Below are positions 21,287-30,226 of a stretch of 64,000 nucleotides of DNA, piece by piece. A model generated the notes under the pieces. That model saw only the letters and a list, made by a program, of their open reading frames with translations, did not search any database and had not been told where the DNA came from. A program made the translations under genes and the position numbers. Source of the stretch: Iodobacter fluviatilis (lineage in GTDB: Bacteria > Pseudomonadota > Gammaproteobacteria > Burkholderiales > Chitinibacteraceae). The stretch's first letter is position 1, and each line of letters begins with the position of its first letter. The stretch is taken from NCBI RefSeq assembly GCF_900451195.1, contig NZ_UGHR01000003.1, positions 1 through 64,000 of the forward strand. The letters are read 5' to 3'.

Positions 21287-23376
21287 AAGCACTCGCCCCC
21301 TATTTAAGCGCCTTAAAGCAATTCAAGCTGGCAGCACCACTATTCTTGCTGGCCATGCTGGCGATGATTATTCTGCCGATTCCGCCGCTGGTATTAGATC
21401 TTTTATTCACCTTTAATATTGTGCTGGCGATTATTGTGATGCTGGTGGCGGTATCGGTGAAAAGGCCACTGGATTTCTCTGCCTTCCCAAGCATTATTCT
21501 GGCCACCACCCTGCTGCGGCTGACGCTCAATGTCGCCTCTACCCGTGTGGTCTTACTGCACGGCCATCAGGGTACGGAAGCCGCGGGCAGGGTGATCGAG
21601 GCCTTTGGTAAGGTGGTGATCGGCGGTAATTTTGTGGTGGGGATGGTGGTGTTTGTCATCCTGATGATCATTAACTTTATTGTGGTCACCAAGGGGGCCG
21701 AGCGCATTGCCGAAGTCTCGGCACGCTTTACGCTGGACGCCATGCCCGGCAAGCAGATGGCGATCGATGCTGATCTGAACGCGGGGCTGATTAATCAGGA
21801 ACAAGCCCAGCGCCGCCGCCGTGATATCGCCACCGAAGCCGATTTTTATGGCTCGATGGATGGCGCATCCAAATTTGTACGCGGGGATGCCATTGCCGGT
21901 ATTTTGATTCTGCTGATCAATCTGATTGGTGGAGTGGCGATTGGCGCGGCCATGCACGATTTAAGCATGGGTGAAGCGTTCCGCCTTTACGCGCTGATGA
22001 CGATTGGTGATGGCCTTGTGGCACAGATCCCAGCCCTGCTACTGTCTGCTGCAGCCGCAATTGTAGTCACTCGCGTCAGCGATTCTGGCGATATGCAGGA
22101 GCAAATTGGCGAGCAGCTGCTGGCATCCCCCACGGTGCTATTGAGTGCCGCAGGCATTATGTTTGTGCTGGCGATTATCCCCGGTATGCCGGTCGTACCC
22201 TTTCTGGCCTTTGCTGCTCTGCTGGCTTATTCCGGCTGGAAAATGCATCTGAATGCAGAAAAAAACCCTAAGCCAGCCCAGGATTTAAAAGCCATCGAAT
22301 CGGCGCTGCTCAGCAGCGATGAGGCCGAGCTGGATTGGCAAGCCCTGCCTTATGTCGATGTGTTATCCATATCGCTGGGTTATAAATTAGTCAGCCTGAT
22401 GGATAAGGAGCAAGGTGCGCCGCTGAGTAAACGTATCCGTGGCGTGCGCCAGACGCTGAGCGAAAATATGGGGATATTGCTGCCGCATATCGCCATGCGC
22501 GACGATCTGCGCATCAAGCCATCGCAATACACCATCCGCCTCAACGGCAGTGTGGTGGCGCAGGCCGAAGTATTTAGCGATCACTTAATGGCCATTCCCT
22601 CGCCCGAGGTTTACGGCAATCTGGACGGTATTCCCGGCGTAGACCCTGCCTACGGCATGCCGGTCACCTGGATTGCCAGCAGTGACAAAGCCAATGCGCT
22701 GGGGCTGGGTTATCAGGTCATCGACTGCCCAAGCGTGATTGCCACCCACTTAAATAAAGTCATCCGCAGCCATCTGGCCGAGCTATTCCGCCACGACGAT
22801 GTCAGCGCCTTATCTGAGCGGCTTACCGTGCTCGCCCCCAAGTTAGCGGCAGCGCTGAATACCGCACTCAACGCCAACCAGCTACTGCGCGTTTACCGCT
22901 ATCTGCTGGAAGAAAATGTCTCGCTCAAAGACATCGTGCCCATCGCCACCACCTTGGTCGACGCCGCCGACAACGCCAAAGACCCCATCATGCTGGCCGC
23001 CGAAGTGCGCTGCACCTTAAAGCGGCAAATCGCCCAAGCCATTCTGGGCAATAAGAGCGGAATTAAAGCCTTTAACCTCAGTGCCGAGCTGGAAAACATG
23101 CTTTTAGGATCGCTCAGCCAAGCCCAGCAAAATGGCAAGGTAGCGCTGGATAGCTTCCCCATCGACCCCAATGTACTCGGCCAGCTGCAAAGCAATATGC
23201 CACTGGTGCGTGAGCAGCTCAAACAACAAAGCGCCCCGCCTATCCTGCTGGTCATGCCACAAATCCGCCCCCTGCTCGCCCGCTACGGCAGACTATTTGC
23301 ACCTGGGCTGCATGTGCTTTCTTATAACGAAATTCCAGATAATTATGATGTGAGTTTGGTGGGGACGATGGGGTGA
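21283..23376 (+). CDS. flhA: Flagellar export gate protein FlhA
   Basis: 697 aa, full family length. The N-terminal half has eight membrane helices and the FHIPEP-type cytoplasmic loop (MPGKQMAIDADLNAGLINQE, about residues 155-175). The C-terminal half is the nonameric cytoplasmic ring that receives chaperone-substrate complexes. Last gene of the rightward run. Its stop codon lies inside one copy of a short direct repeat (GGGGTGATGGCGTTAC) that recurs at about 23557-23572. Confidence 0.97.
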   Translation: MKALAPYLSALKQFKLAAPLFLLAMLAMIILPIPPLVLDLLFTFNIVLAIIVMLVAVSVKRPLDFSAFPSIILATTLLRLTLNVASTRVVLLHGHQGTEAAGRVIEAFGKVVIGGNFVVGMVVFVILMIINFIVVTKGAERIAEVSARFTLDAMPGKQMAIDADLNAGLINQEQAQRRRRDIATEADFYGSMDGASKFVRGDAIAGILILLINLIGGVAIGAAMHDLSMGEAFRLYALMTIGDGLVAQIPALLLSAAAAIVVTRVSDSGDMQEQIGEQLLASPTVLLSAAGIMFVLAIIPGMPVVPFLAFAALLAYSGWKMHLNAEKNPKPAQDLKAIESALLSSDEAELDWQALPYVDVLSISLGYKLVSLMDKEQGAPLSKRIRGVRQTLSENMGILLPHIAMRDDLRIKPSQYTIRLNGSVVAQAEVFSDHLMAIPSPEVYGNLDGIPGVDPAYGMPVTWIASSDKANALGLGYQVIDCPSVIATHLNKVIRSHLAELFRHDDVSALSERLTVLAPKLAAALNTALNANQLLRVYRYLLEENVSLKDIVPIATTLVDAADNAKDPIMLAAEVRCTLKRQIAQAILGNKSGIKAFNLSAELENMLLGSLSQAQQNGKVALDSFPIDPNVLGQLQSNMPLVREQLKQQSAPPILLVMPQIRPLLARYGRLFAPGLHVLSYNEIPDNYDVSLVGTMG

Positions 23377-23386
23377 TGGCGTTACC

Positions 23387-23559
23387 CCCCTATAGGCATC
23401 AAGTTAAGCGTTCGTCATGGAGTGGATCGGCATTTTATAGGGTGTACAACGACGCAGTCGTTGCGCACCAAAGGCCGGTGCGCAAGAAAAACAACTTGCA
23501 CACCCTATGAAAATCAGCTTTTTTGCTAGGTTTTTGCCCTAGTTTGATACGCATAGGGG
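23387..23559. repeat. Nested inverted repeat element between convergent genes
   Basis: Outer arms CCCCTATAGGCATCAA (23387-23402) and TTGATACGCATAGGGG (23544-23559) pair at 13 of 16 positions. They are flanked by direct repeats GGGGTGATGGC(G/A)TTAC. Inside are ATAGGGTGT/ACACCCTAT (23437-23445/23500-23508), TTGCGCACC/GGTGCGCAA (23461-23469/23477-23485) and a small AACGAC-GCA-GTCGTT hairpin. It resembles a MITE and could also end transcription of both neighbours. No coding frame seen. Confidence 0.6.
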
Positions 23560-23579
23560 TGATGGCATTACACCCCAGC

Positions 23580-24485
23580 TCAATAATCCATCGCTTCCAA
23601 TAAAACCAGCACTTCAGCCGCAAATTTAAATAAGGGCTGCGGAAGCTGGGCGGCGCTAAGGGTGGCGGCTTTGCGGGTAGGCATGCTGCGCGGGTGCTGT
23701 TGCCTAGCGACGCTAAAGCGAATAAGTCGTAAACCAAGCCGGATCGCAGCGGCTTTAAAATGATATTCCAAGGCGTTTAGCTCATCGTGCCAAATATCAT
23801 CTGCCCACAGGCTAAACGCCAAGGTTTTGGCCTCCTGACTCATTACCAGCTTAATTTGCCCCCATTTGGGCAACACAATTTCCAGCAATAGCTCTAAAGA
23901 TGCATGCTTTACAGAGCCATTTTGCGGCTCGTCTTCTTCTACAAACCACAGCCGTAAGATGGGGCCGCCCCAGAGCCAGAGCGGGATATTCGCCGATTCG
24001 ACAGGTGCTTGCTGGCTGATCAATTGCGCGCTAAATAAACTGCCTGCGGCAAATTGCCCGCTATCTTGCGCCACACGCATCGCAAGGTAAGAAATCGTCC
24101 CAAGTAATTGCACCCGCCAAGCATTAGCCAGCTCGGCAATTTGAGGCTTATGCCTAGAAAATCTGGGGTTATCACGCAAAACCAAGGCATCCAGCAAGCC
24201 TTCATTTGTTGAGACTTGCGGCCCGGCCCTGGTTTCCAGAGCCAGTAATAAGCGGGGCTGATTTTCTAGAACACGTAATAAAAGCGGCCGGCTTAAAGGC
24301 CAGTCTGCGGCCAGCTCTGGCAAGTAAATATTAAGCTCCACCCCGGCGGCACTGCGTAAATGCAGCTCGCCACAAGGCTGACGGGCAACAATATCCAGCA
24401 AGAGCAATTCATTACTTTTAAACTGGCTGGCTAGGGTAGCCTGCACCCGTGGTGCAAGGCCTGTGCTGCACACTCTTCCCAGCAT
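23580..24485 (-). CDS. Protein with FliK-type C-terminal domain, function unknown
   Basis: 301 aa. Residues about 205-280 resemble the FliK C-terminal (Flg_hook) domain: HASLELLLEIVLPKWGQIKL is followed by a TLAFSLWADD strand and an LEYHFKAAAIRLGLRLIRFS helix-strand pair. The N-terminal 150 residues have beta-rich stretches (GELHLRSAAGVELNIYLPEL) and a repeated LLLRVLENQPRLLLALE pattern instead of the low-complexity ruler of true FliK. A genuine fliK lies at 7894-8796. The gene sits alone between flhA (convergent) and the lafA terminator, so it needs its own promoter. It may act in export switching, but this is inferred from the domain only. Confidence 0.6.
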   Translation of the reverse strand: MLGRVCSTGLAPRVQATLASQFKSNELLLLDIVARQPCGELHLRSAAGVELNIYLPELAADWPLSRPLLLRVLENQPRLLLALETRAGPQVSTNEGLLDALVLRDNPRFSRHKPQIAELANAWRVQLLGTISYLAMRVAQDSGQFAAGSLFSAQLISQQAPVESANIPLWLWGGPILRLWFVEEDEPQNGSVKHASLELLLEIVLPKWGQIKLVMSQEAKTLAFSLWADDIWHDELNALEYHFKAAAIRLGLRLIRFSVARQQHPRSMPTRKAATLSAAQLPQPLFKFAAEVLVLLEAMDY

Positions 24486-24501
24486 TTTTAAGTCCTAAGC
24501 G

Positions 24502-24532
24502 AAAAAAAACCAGCTGCAAGAGCAGCTGGTTA
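24502..24532 (-). terminator. Rho-independent terminator of lafA
   Basis: On the minus strand AACCAGCTGC-TCTT-GCAGCTGGTT is followed by a run of T. It lies about 20 nt after the lafA stop and directly upstream of the FliK-like gene, so it should isolate that gene from flagellin transcription. Confidence 0.92.
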
Positions 24533-24551
24533 GTATCCAATCGTTACCGGA

Positions 24552-25421
24552 TTATTGCATCAGAGACATCACCATTTGGCTCATCGAGCCGCTTTGCTTC
24601 AGCATCGAAGTACCGGCTTGCATCAGCATCTGGTTAGAAGTCATTTTCGCTTGTTCAGTCGCGTAGTCTGTATCCATGATACGACCCTTAGCCATCTTGG
24701 TATTGCTGTCCATATTGCCCAAGTTGTTATAAACATGGTCAAGACGGTTGGCGTTTGCACCCATATCTGAGCGAACTGTACCTACTGCTTTCAGTGCAGC
24801 TTCAAGCTTAGTAATTTGCGCATTGGCACCACCAGCCGAAGTCAGCTCTGTACCTGCAGTACCAGGTGTTGTGTAAGCAGCCGATGCCCCGCCCAAGGCG
24901 GTATCTAATGCCGTTAATCCTGTTTTCAGATCTACAGTCATTTTTTCTGCAGCACTCGCACCAATCTGGAAATCAACTGTTGCGCTACCCAACTTACCTG
25001 CTGTTTTATCCAATAAAGCCTCACCACCAAAGGAGGTGTTCTTCATGATATTGCCCATTTCCTTACCCAGCGCGTCGAACTCTGACTGCATCGCTGTTTT
25101 GTCGTCTGCCGAAGCAGTGCCGTTGGCGCCTTCAGTAGCAAGGTCTTTCATACGCAATAAGATGCTGCTTACTTCGCCCAAAGCGCCTTCAGCTGTTTGC
25201 AACATGCTGATACCGTTTTGAGTGTTCTTCATCGCAGCCTGCATACCACGGCTTTGCGCGTCCATACGTGTGGCAATTTGCAAGCCAGCAGCGTCGTCCA
25301 TTGCAGAATTGATGCGCAGACCTGTGCCCAGACGGGTCATGGATGTGGTCAGAGCAGATTGGCTAGTGCCCAGGTTACGTTGGGTAGAAAGGGCAGCGGC
25401 GTTTGTGTGCAGGCTCAACAT
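24552..25421 (-). CDS. lafA: Lateral flagellin LafA
   Basis: 289 aa flagellin, the filament subunit. The conserved N-terminal D0/D1 region is clear (LSLHTNAAALSTQRNL, RLGTGLRINSAMDDAAGLQI). So is the C-terminal D1/D0 region (DYATEQAKMTSNQMLMQAGT and a final SGSMSQMVMSLMQ). The variable centre is short, as in lateral flagellins. ATG 25421 is chosen because GGAG lies 9 nt upstream and the N-terminus then matches flagellins. A longer frame begins in repeat-like DNA. A terminator follows at 24502-24532. Expression presumably depends on FliA, but no clear sigma28 promoter was found by eye in the 270 bp upstream. Confidence 0.95.
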   Translation of the reverse strand: MLSLHTNAAALSTQRNLGTSQSALTTSMTRLGTGLRINSAMDDAAGLQIATRMDAQSRGMQAAMKNTQNGISMLQTAEGALGEVSSILLRMKDLATEGANGTASADDKTAMQSEFDALGKEMGNIMKNTSFGGEALLDKTAGKLGSATVDFQIGASAAEKMTVDLKTGLTALDTALGGASAAYTTPGTAGTELTSAGGANAQITKLEAALKAVGTVRSDMGANANRLDHVYNNLGNMDSNTKMAKGRIMDTDYATEQAKMTSNQMLMQAGTSMLKQSGSMSQMVMSLMQ

Positions 25422-25560
25422 GGGGAAGAACTCCAAATGACAAAGTAACGGCACCCGCCATTGGGCGCCTCTACCTATCCAAGGCGACAAGCCCGTAGAA
25501 ATTCTTAAGTAGTATATTAGTAAATATTTACATGCGCATTGTAGAGGGCGAAGGGAAACC

Positions 25561-25612
25561 TAAATCTTGAAACACGGAGGGCACTGAGAACACAGAGTTT
25601 CACGGAGGAAGA
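25561..25612 (+). repeat. CACGGAG-type repeat, copy next to element B
   Basis: AATCTTGAAACACGGAGG, ACACAGAG and TTTCACGGAGG units in tandem. Related stretches occur at 28319-28360, 31709-31762, 44061-44113 and 45745-45810. It precedes dispersed element B by about 75 bp, the same arrangement as at 45745/45886 and (inverted) 31391/31709. Confidence 0.7.
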
Positions 25613-25687
25613 CAGAGTAAAAGCACTTGGCTTAGCTTGAAATATTTTCAAAGTACAAACAATTAATTTTTATCGCAGATCACAGCA

Positions 25688-25921
25688 CAGGGCTTAAATT
25701 TCCCCTTGAAGCGCGCCGAACGAGGAATAATCAGATCGGGGTTTCGGCAAAGGGGTAGCGAGGCAGCGAGCGCGCAGCCTTTGTCGCCGAGCTGATTATC
25801 CGCAGTGAGGGGCTTTCGTGCTTCGTGGGGTCGCCTTCTTTTGGTTCTTTTCTTGGCGAAGCAAGAAAAGAACGCCCCCGCGGTGGCTACCGCTCCTAAA
25901 TCAACGTGCCGAAGGCACTAA
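25688..25921 (-). repeat. Dispersed three-hairpin element, copy B
   Basis: Reverse orientation, upstream of lafA. Hairpins on the minus strand are GTGCC-TTC-GGCAC (25918-25906), GCGGT-AGCC-ACCGC and CTTTTCTTG-CTTCGC-CAAGAAAAG. The third stem has one extra A-T pair relative to copies A and C. It lies in the 600-bp lafW-lafA gap, which holds no gene. Confidence 0.9.
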
Positions 25922-25948
25922 ACAGCATTGTTTATGATTTTGCTTAGC

Positions 25949-26010
25949 TGTTGGGTTACGCGGATTTGTCCGCCTAAAACAAGCTTGCAAACCCGCTAAC
26001 CCAAGCTACA
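25949..26010. repeat. TTGGGTTA REP-like repeat, copy 1
   Basis: TGTTGGGTTACGCGG at the left pairs imperfectly with CTAACCCAAGCTACA at the right. The same words recur at 50948-51064. It lies just beyond the 3' end of the lafW-like gene. Confidence 0.65.
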
Positions 26011-26023
26011 AATGCATAATCCA

Positions 26024-27064
26024 CTATCTCAACGCCAACAAAGACAGCACCCGGTAACGACTCATCCCCATCAGCGCCGGGGCGATGTCGCTGAAGAAGC
26101 GGTAATCACTGCTTTGATTAAAGCGCGCATTAAAATCACCCACAAAACTTTGCGCCCATTGAGATTCGTCCATCGTGGAGAGCTGCTCAATTGCCAGCTT
26201 TGCCTCGCCCATAGCGCTGCTGATGGCGGCTCGGGTTTGCTCCAGCAGCTCAAGCGCCATCACTACTTTTTGCAAACTCTGCCGCACGCTGGCGTGATCA
26301 TCAACGGACCAGCTGTTGGGCGAGATAGCGACGGCTTCGCTTTCAATTTTTAAGCGATTAGCCTGCCCGGCAGGAAAACGAATCCCGCCGCCCCGAATCG
26401 CCAGCTTGTTTTGCAGTGGTGCTAAGGCTTCTTCCGCCACCGAAAAAGTGAGTGCGCCGCTTTGATCGGCTTCGGTTCGGATGCCCGATGGCGCAAGTGC
26501 GCGGTTAAACTGGCGCAATACATTTTCGCTGCTGACTTCAGACCCCACGGCCACCGAGGCAGGGCCGGTACCGCGCACGCCAGTATAAAAAGTCAGCATT
26601 TCAGCTTGGCCACTACTTAAGGCTTCCAGCTCCAAGCCACGAATACGGAAGACTTCTTTTGCATCCTGCGATAGATGAAACTTTAAACGGCCATCCACAC
26701 TGCCACCCGTGCGCTGGCTGCGATCAGCCCAAAGTGCAGAAAACCCAGCCACTTTAGCACCCAGATCGCCCGTATCTACCCGCCGTTGCCCCAGCTCTTG
26801 GCTTAATTTCAGCTTTAGGCCAGTCAGCTGATCACTCAGCTCATCGACATAATCCAGCGCACGCTGCCCAGCAGTCAGCTGCTCATTTAGCTGAGTGCTG
26901 TAACGCCAAGCCCCAAGCTGTTCGCCCTTTGGCTGACGCACGGCAGCCAGCTCACCCGATACGGTGGGTGCTGCGGCGATCACTGGCTTGCTATTAATTC
27001 CTGAGTTGCGGCCTAATTTATGACTGCTATCCAATCTGGGCAACGCTGCTGCCATACCCAACAT
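26024..27064 (-). CDS. lafW: LafW-like hook-associated protein (putative)
   Basis: 346 aa, no signal peptide or membrane segment, alpha/beta mixed with a long helical stretch near residues 50-95. I do not recognise a catalytic motif. In lateral flagellar loci lafW, annotated as hook-associated, lies between flgL and the flagellin gene, exactly this position, and the size is similar. Composition (Ala, Ser, Gln, Leu; no Cys) fits an exported axial protein. The call is by position. The lafZ gene that follows lafW in some loci is absent and repeat DNA occupies the gap. Confidence 0.5.
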   Translation of the reverse strand: MLGMAAALPRLDSSHKLGRNSGINSKPVIAAAPTVSGELAAVRQPKGEQLGAWRYSTQLNEQLTAGQRALDYVDELSDQLTGLKLKLSQELGQRRVDTGDLGAKVAGFSALWADRSQRTGGSVDGRLKFHLSQDAKEVFRIRGLELEALSSGQAEMLTFYTGVRGTGPASVAVGSEVSSENVLRQFNRALAPSGIRTEADQSGALTFSVAEEALAPLQNKLAIRGGGIRFPAGQANRLKIESEAVAISPNSWSVDDHASVRQSLQKVVMALELLEQTRAAISSAMGEAKLAIEQLSTMDESQWAQSFVGDFNARFNQSSDYRFFSDIAPALMGMSRYRVLSLLALR

Positions 27065-27162
27065 CCTTTTAAATCACTTCAAAACCCGGACCAATCCATG
27101 ACATTGAGTCCTGCTTACCGGGCTGGGAACATCGCACTAAACCGCTGAGCCCACTCTTTTAT

Positions 27163-28059
27163 TCAAAGCACATCAAACAAAGACAAGCTGCTGACTTTTC
27201 CATAAGCCTTTTGAGAAGCTTGCAAAGCTAGCTTATAGCTATCCATCGTCACCATTGCCTCACCATAATCGAGGCTGCCTAATAGCCTAACCGATTGCTG
27301 ATTGGACAGGCTGACATTGGCATGATTGTCTTCCATCATCTGCATATTATTTTGCGCGCCGCCCAGATTGGCGATCTTGCTGCCCACACTTCTGAGTGCA
27401 GCATCAATCCCGTTAATACCCTGTTCTACTGCCGGGCGATAGCCTGTAGCGGGTGGATTTTGCAACGCAGTAATGGCCAGATCAAGCTGATTTAATAACG
27501 CCGCCATTTCTGGCAAAGCCACATTCGAGGCTTGTGTCACGCCATTGCCCACCACCACCAGCTGCTGATCGCTATTGCCCAGAGCGGTATAACGACTGCC
27601 TGCAGTGGCGGTGTTATCCAAACCCAAAGTCGCTGTCGAGCTGGCTGTACCAGAAAAATAATAATGCCCTTCCTGATCCCTGGTATTGCTTGTGAAATAC
27701 AGGCTGTCTCTTAAGCTGACCAGGCTCGCGGCAATATCTTTTACATCTTCTTTAGAGACCGTATCGTCCGCCCCAAGAAGCAGCACACGCGCCTGCATCA
27801 GATCCTGAGTCATCCCATCCAGATAAGATTCATTCATGGATAAGCGCGAGCGCAGCGCACCAATATTGCTGGTGTACTGGGTAATCGCGGCCTCTTCACG
27901 CTCTAAGCGCAGCAAGCGCACGCTGGAAATCGGGTCTTCTGACGGCAGTAAATAACGCTTACCCGATGACATTTTTTGCAGCAGCTCAGCCATATTGCCC
28001 GAAGCAGATTGCAAAGATTCATTCATGGTTGTTTGTAACTGGGTACTGGCGATACGCAT
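27163..28059 (-). CDS. flgL: Flagellar hook-filament junction protein FlgL
   Basis: 298 aa. FlgL (HAP3) links FlgK to the filament. The N-terminal coil carries ELLQKMSSGKRYLLPSEDP, equivalent to the flagellin-like QxxxxSGKRxxxPSDDP signature. The C-terminal coil ends in DSYKLALQASQKAYGKVSSL. It follows flgK after a 323-bp gap filled with repeat DNA, whereas flgK and flgL are usually adjacent. Confidence 0.93.
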   Translation of the reverse strand: MRIASTQLQTTMNESLQSASGNMAELLQKMSSGKRYLLPSEDPISSVRLLRLEREEAAITQYTSNIGALRSRLSMNESYLDGMTQDLMQARVLLLGADDTVSKEDVKDIAASLVSLRDSLYFTSNTRDQEGHYYFSGTASSTATLGLDNTATAGSRYTALGNSDQQLVVVGNGVTQASNVALPEMAALLNQLDLAITALQNPPATGYRPAVEQGINGIDAALRSVGSKIANLGGAQNNMQMMEDNHANVSLSNQQSVRLLGSLDYGEAMVTMDSYKLALQASQKAYGKVSSLSLFDVL

Positions 28060-28140
28060 AAAAACTCCATCAATTTAAACAGACCCGCTGGCCATAGCGA
28101 AATAACGCCCCTAATGTCGTACACCTATGGGTTTTGACAT

Positions 28141-28252
28141 TAGCCTCCCCCTTAGTAAAAGGGGGATTTGCATTGGTTTGGCCCTTTTTTGTAAAAAGAT
28201 ACAGAGCTAAATCCCCCCTAGCCCCCCTTTTTCAAAGGGGGGAACAAGTGCA
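28141..28252. repeat. CCCCCTTT-type inverted repeat (copy 2)
   Basis: The left end CCTCCCCCTTAGTAAAAGGG and the right end CCCCCCTTTTTCAAAGGGGG are near-identical to the element at 10994-11126. The centre (GATACAGAGC) is also shared. It lies between flgK and flgL. Confidence 0.75.
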
Positions 28253-28318
28253 TTAAACTTATGCAGATATGCTTAATTGGCTTAAGTAAACGACATTAGG
28301 CTCACTTCTCCGGCATTT

Positions 28319-28360
28319 CTGTGTAACTCTGTTCTCTGTGGTTCAAGGTTCGGATTTTAC
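28319..28360 (-). repeat. CACGGAG-type repeat fragment
   Basis: CTGTGTAACTCTGTTCTCTG then TGGTTCAAGG: a reverse-oriented fragment of the CACGGAG family, just before the flgK 3' end. Confidence 0.55.
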
Positions 28361-28382
28361 CCACAAGCCATTGCTATATGGC

Positions 28383-29762
28383 TTAGCCAAAAGCGGCCAG
28401 GGTGCTGTCGAACAGCTGATTAGCAATCGCAATCACCTTCATATTGGCCTGATACATTTTCTGGTACTCGATGATATTCATCGCTTCTTCATCGCGGTTT
28501 ACCCCGCTGGTGCTTTTCCAATCCTGCTCGGACTGACTGCGCACTACTTTGCCGGTTGCGAGTGAGGATTGATTTTGCTGGCTTTCAGAAGCCAAGCGCC
28601 CTAAAAGCTGAGCATAGGCGTCGCTCAGCGTGACGGAGCCAAGGCCTAGCACCGTGAGCGCCTGGCTTTGAATATCAATCAATTTTTGCAAATTACCGCT
28701 ACCACCGGGCTTGCTGGCGTCACTGGCAAAAGCTAAATCTTCCGCCACAATGCCGGGGCGAAGTTTGAGCATGGCTTCCGGGTTTTGCGCGTCAAACACA
28801 AACAGTGCCTTGCCCGGTTGGCCTGTTAAATCAAAACCGGCAGCATGCTGGCCGTTAATTCGTCCGGCCACTTCGCCCGCCAAAGTACGTATGGCGTCTT
28901 CCATCGGCTTTAAGCTATTTTTCTCGTATTCATTTAAGCCGCCTAACTGGCTACCAATACTGCCGCCGTTCAGGGTGAATTTTTCTTGAGCAAAAGACAA
29001 TTTAATCAGCTGGCTGCCATCTAGCTGCGTTTCTGTGCTCATCACCGAAGAGCTATCGCCAACCACCAAGGGCTGGCCCGCACGCAAGGTAACCGAAATC
29101 GCACCGTCGTTTTGATTCACCACGCGCACATCAACCAAGCCGCTAAGCTGATCAATTTTGCGATCACGCTCGTCCAATAAGCCCGACGGGTTCACGCCTG
29201 TGGCGGTGGCCGCGACAATTTCTTTATTCAGGCGGGCAATCGATCCGCCCAAGGAATTCACCTGCGTGACCAAGGCAGTGCGCTGCTCATTAATCGAGGC
29301 ATGCTGGGCGCTTAATACGCGGTTCAGATTATTAAAACGCTGCGCCATAGCACCCGCTTCAGTAATCACACCTTGGCGCAGCGCCAGCGAGCTGGGCTCT
29401 ACACTGGCCGCGCCCAAAGCGGCATAAAATTTATCCAGGCCGCCACTAATGCTGCTGCCCGACGCGCTCATCACCTGCTCCAGCTGAGTTAAATAACCCT
29501 GCTTGGCAGCGCTTTCGCCCATATTGGCCGATGCCTGCCACATTTGCAGGCTGCGATACTGATCGTTGAAGCGGCGAATGGATTGAATATCCACGCCAGA
29601 ACCGGCGCTGTGCGGATCGCCCACCGATGGGGCGATGGCGGATAAAACCACGCCCTGACGCGAATAGCCGGGAGTCATTACATTAGAAATATTTTGGCTG
29701 GCGGCATTCAGCGCGGCTTGTGCAGCCAGCGCTCCGGCCAGCGCATTTTGCATCATGCGCAT
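28383..29762 (-). CDS. flgK: Flagellar hook-associated protein FlgK
   Basis: 459 aa. FlgK (HAP1) is the first hook-filament junction protein. The N-terminus carries AALNAASQNISNVMTPGYSR, the flagellar rod/hook family motif. The C-terminus has SGVNRDEEAMNIIEYQKMYQ followed by ANMKVIAIANQLFDSTL, which is diagnostic. It is slightly shorter than polar FlgK because the central domain is reduced. Confidence 0.95.
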   Translation of the reverse strand: MRMMQNALAGALAAQAALNAASQNISNVMTPGYSRQGVVLSAIAPSVGDPHSAGSGVDIQSIRRFNDQYRSLQMWQASANMGESAAKQGYLTQLEQVMSASGSSISGGLDKFYAALGAASVEPSSLALRQGVITEAGAMAQRFNNLNRVLSAQHASINEQRTALVTQVNSLGGSIARLNKEIVAATATGVNPSGLLDERDRKIDQLSGLVDVRVVNQNDGAISVTLRAGQPLVVGDSSSVMSTETQLDGSQLIKLSFAQEKFTLNGGSIGSQLGGLNEYEKNSLKPMEDAIRTLAGEVAGRINGQHAAGFDLTGQPGKALFVFDAQNPEAMLKLRPGIVAEDLAFASDASKPGGSGNLQKLIDIQSQALTVLGLGSVTLSDAYAQLLGRLASESQQNQSSLATGKVVRSQSEQDWKSTSGVNRDEEAMNIIEYQKMYQANMKVIAIANQLFDSTLAAFG

Positions 29763-29917
29763 CGGGGGGCTTTATTTAGGGATAAAGGAAGGTTGAGCAG
29801 CCTGCTAATAGCAGAGCCACTCTGTTGTAAGGCGACACGATTGGCAGTTTTATTAAGCAGAATATTTACATATTTGCAGTCTATGCCGGCTTAAGCCCCG
29901 CTCTAGACCAAGCCACA

Positions 29918-30226
29918 TCATTTTTCCGGCAGCAGCTGCGCCATAATGGCATTGGCCACGCCAAACACCCTTTGTTTGGCCAGCTCTGCAGCCACGGCCT
30001 GATCGGCAAAATCCAGCATATCGCTATTGATGGTATTTTTAAAAATACTGTCTTCACTGCTGATTTCACGTGTGGCTTTACGCATTTGCTTGAGCATATC
30101 CTGGATAAAAAAGCTCTCGAACTGCACCGCAGCCGTTTCTGCTTTTTTACGATAGGCCTTGTTCTCAGCGATAGGCGGCGAGTCTGTTGCTTCAATTTGC
30201 AAAGACGAAGAAGAAATAGGATTCAT
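29918..30226 (-). CDS. flgJ: Rod-binding protein FlgJ, N-terminal domain only
   Basis: 102 aa. Corresponds to the rod-capping N-terminal domain of FlgJ (AAVQFESFFIQDMLKQMRKA). The C-terminal peptidoglycan hydrolase domain of two-domain FlgJ is missing. A separate muramidase gene at 37824-38507 probably supplies it. The start ATG 30226 overlaps the flgI stop (TGATG). It is followed by 155 bp before flgK with nothing recognisable. Confidence 0.88.
   Translation of the reverse strand: MNPISSSSLQIEATDSPPIAENKAYRKKAETAAVQFESFFIQDMLKQMRKATREISSEDSIFKNTINSDMLDFADQAVAAELAKQRVFGVANAIMAQLLPEK

Noticed and set aside
25422..25560. Possible FliA promoter upstream of lafA (TTAAGA...GTCGCC)
   Set aside because: Too many departures from TAAA-N15-GCCGATAA to claim.
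29881..30195. Open frame with a Lys/Arg/Cys-rich product antiparallel in frame to flgJ
   Set aside because: Shadow frame of the short flgJ on the same strand with improbable composition.
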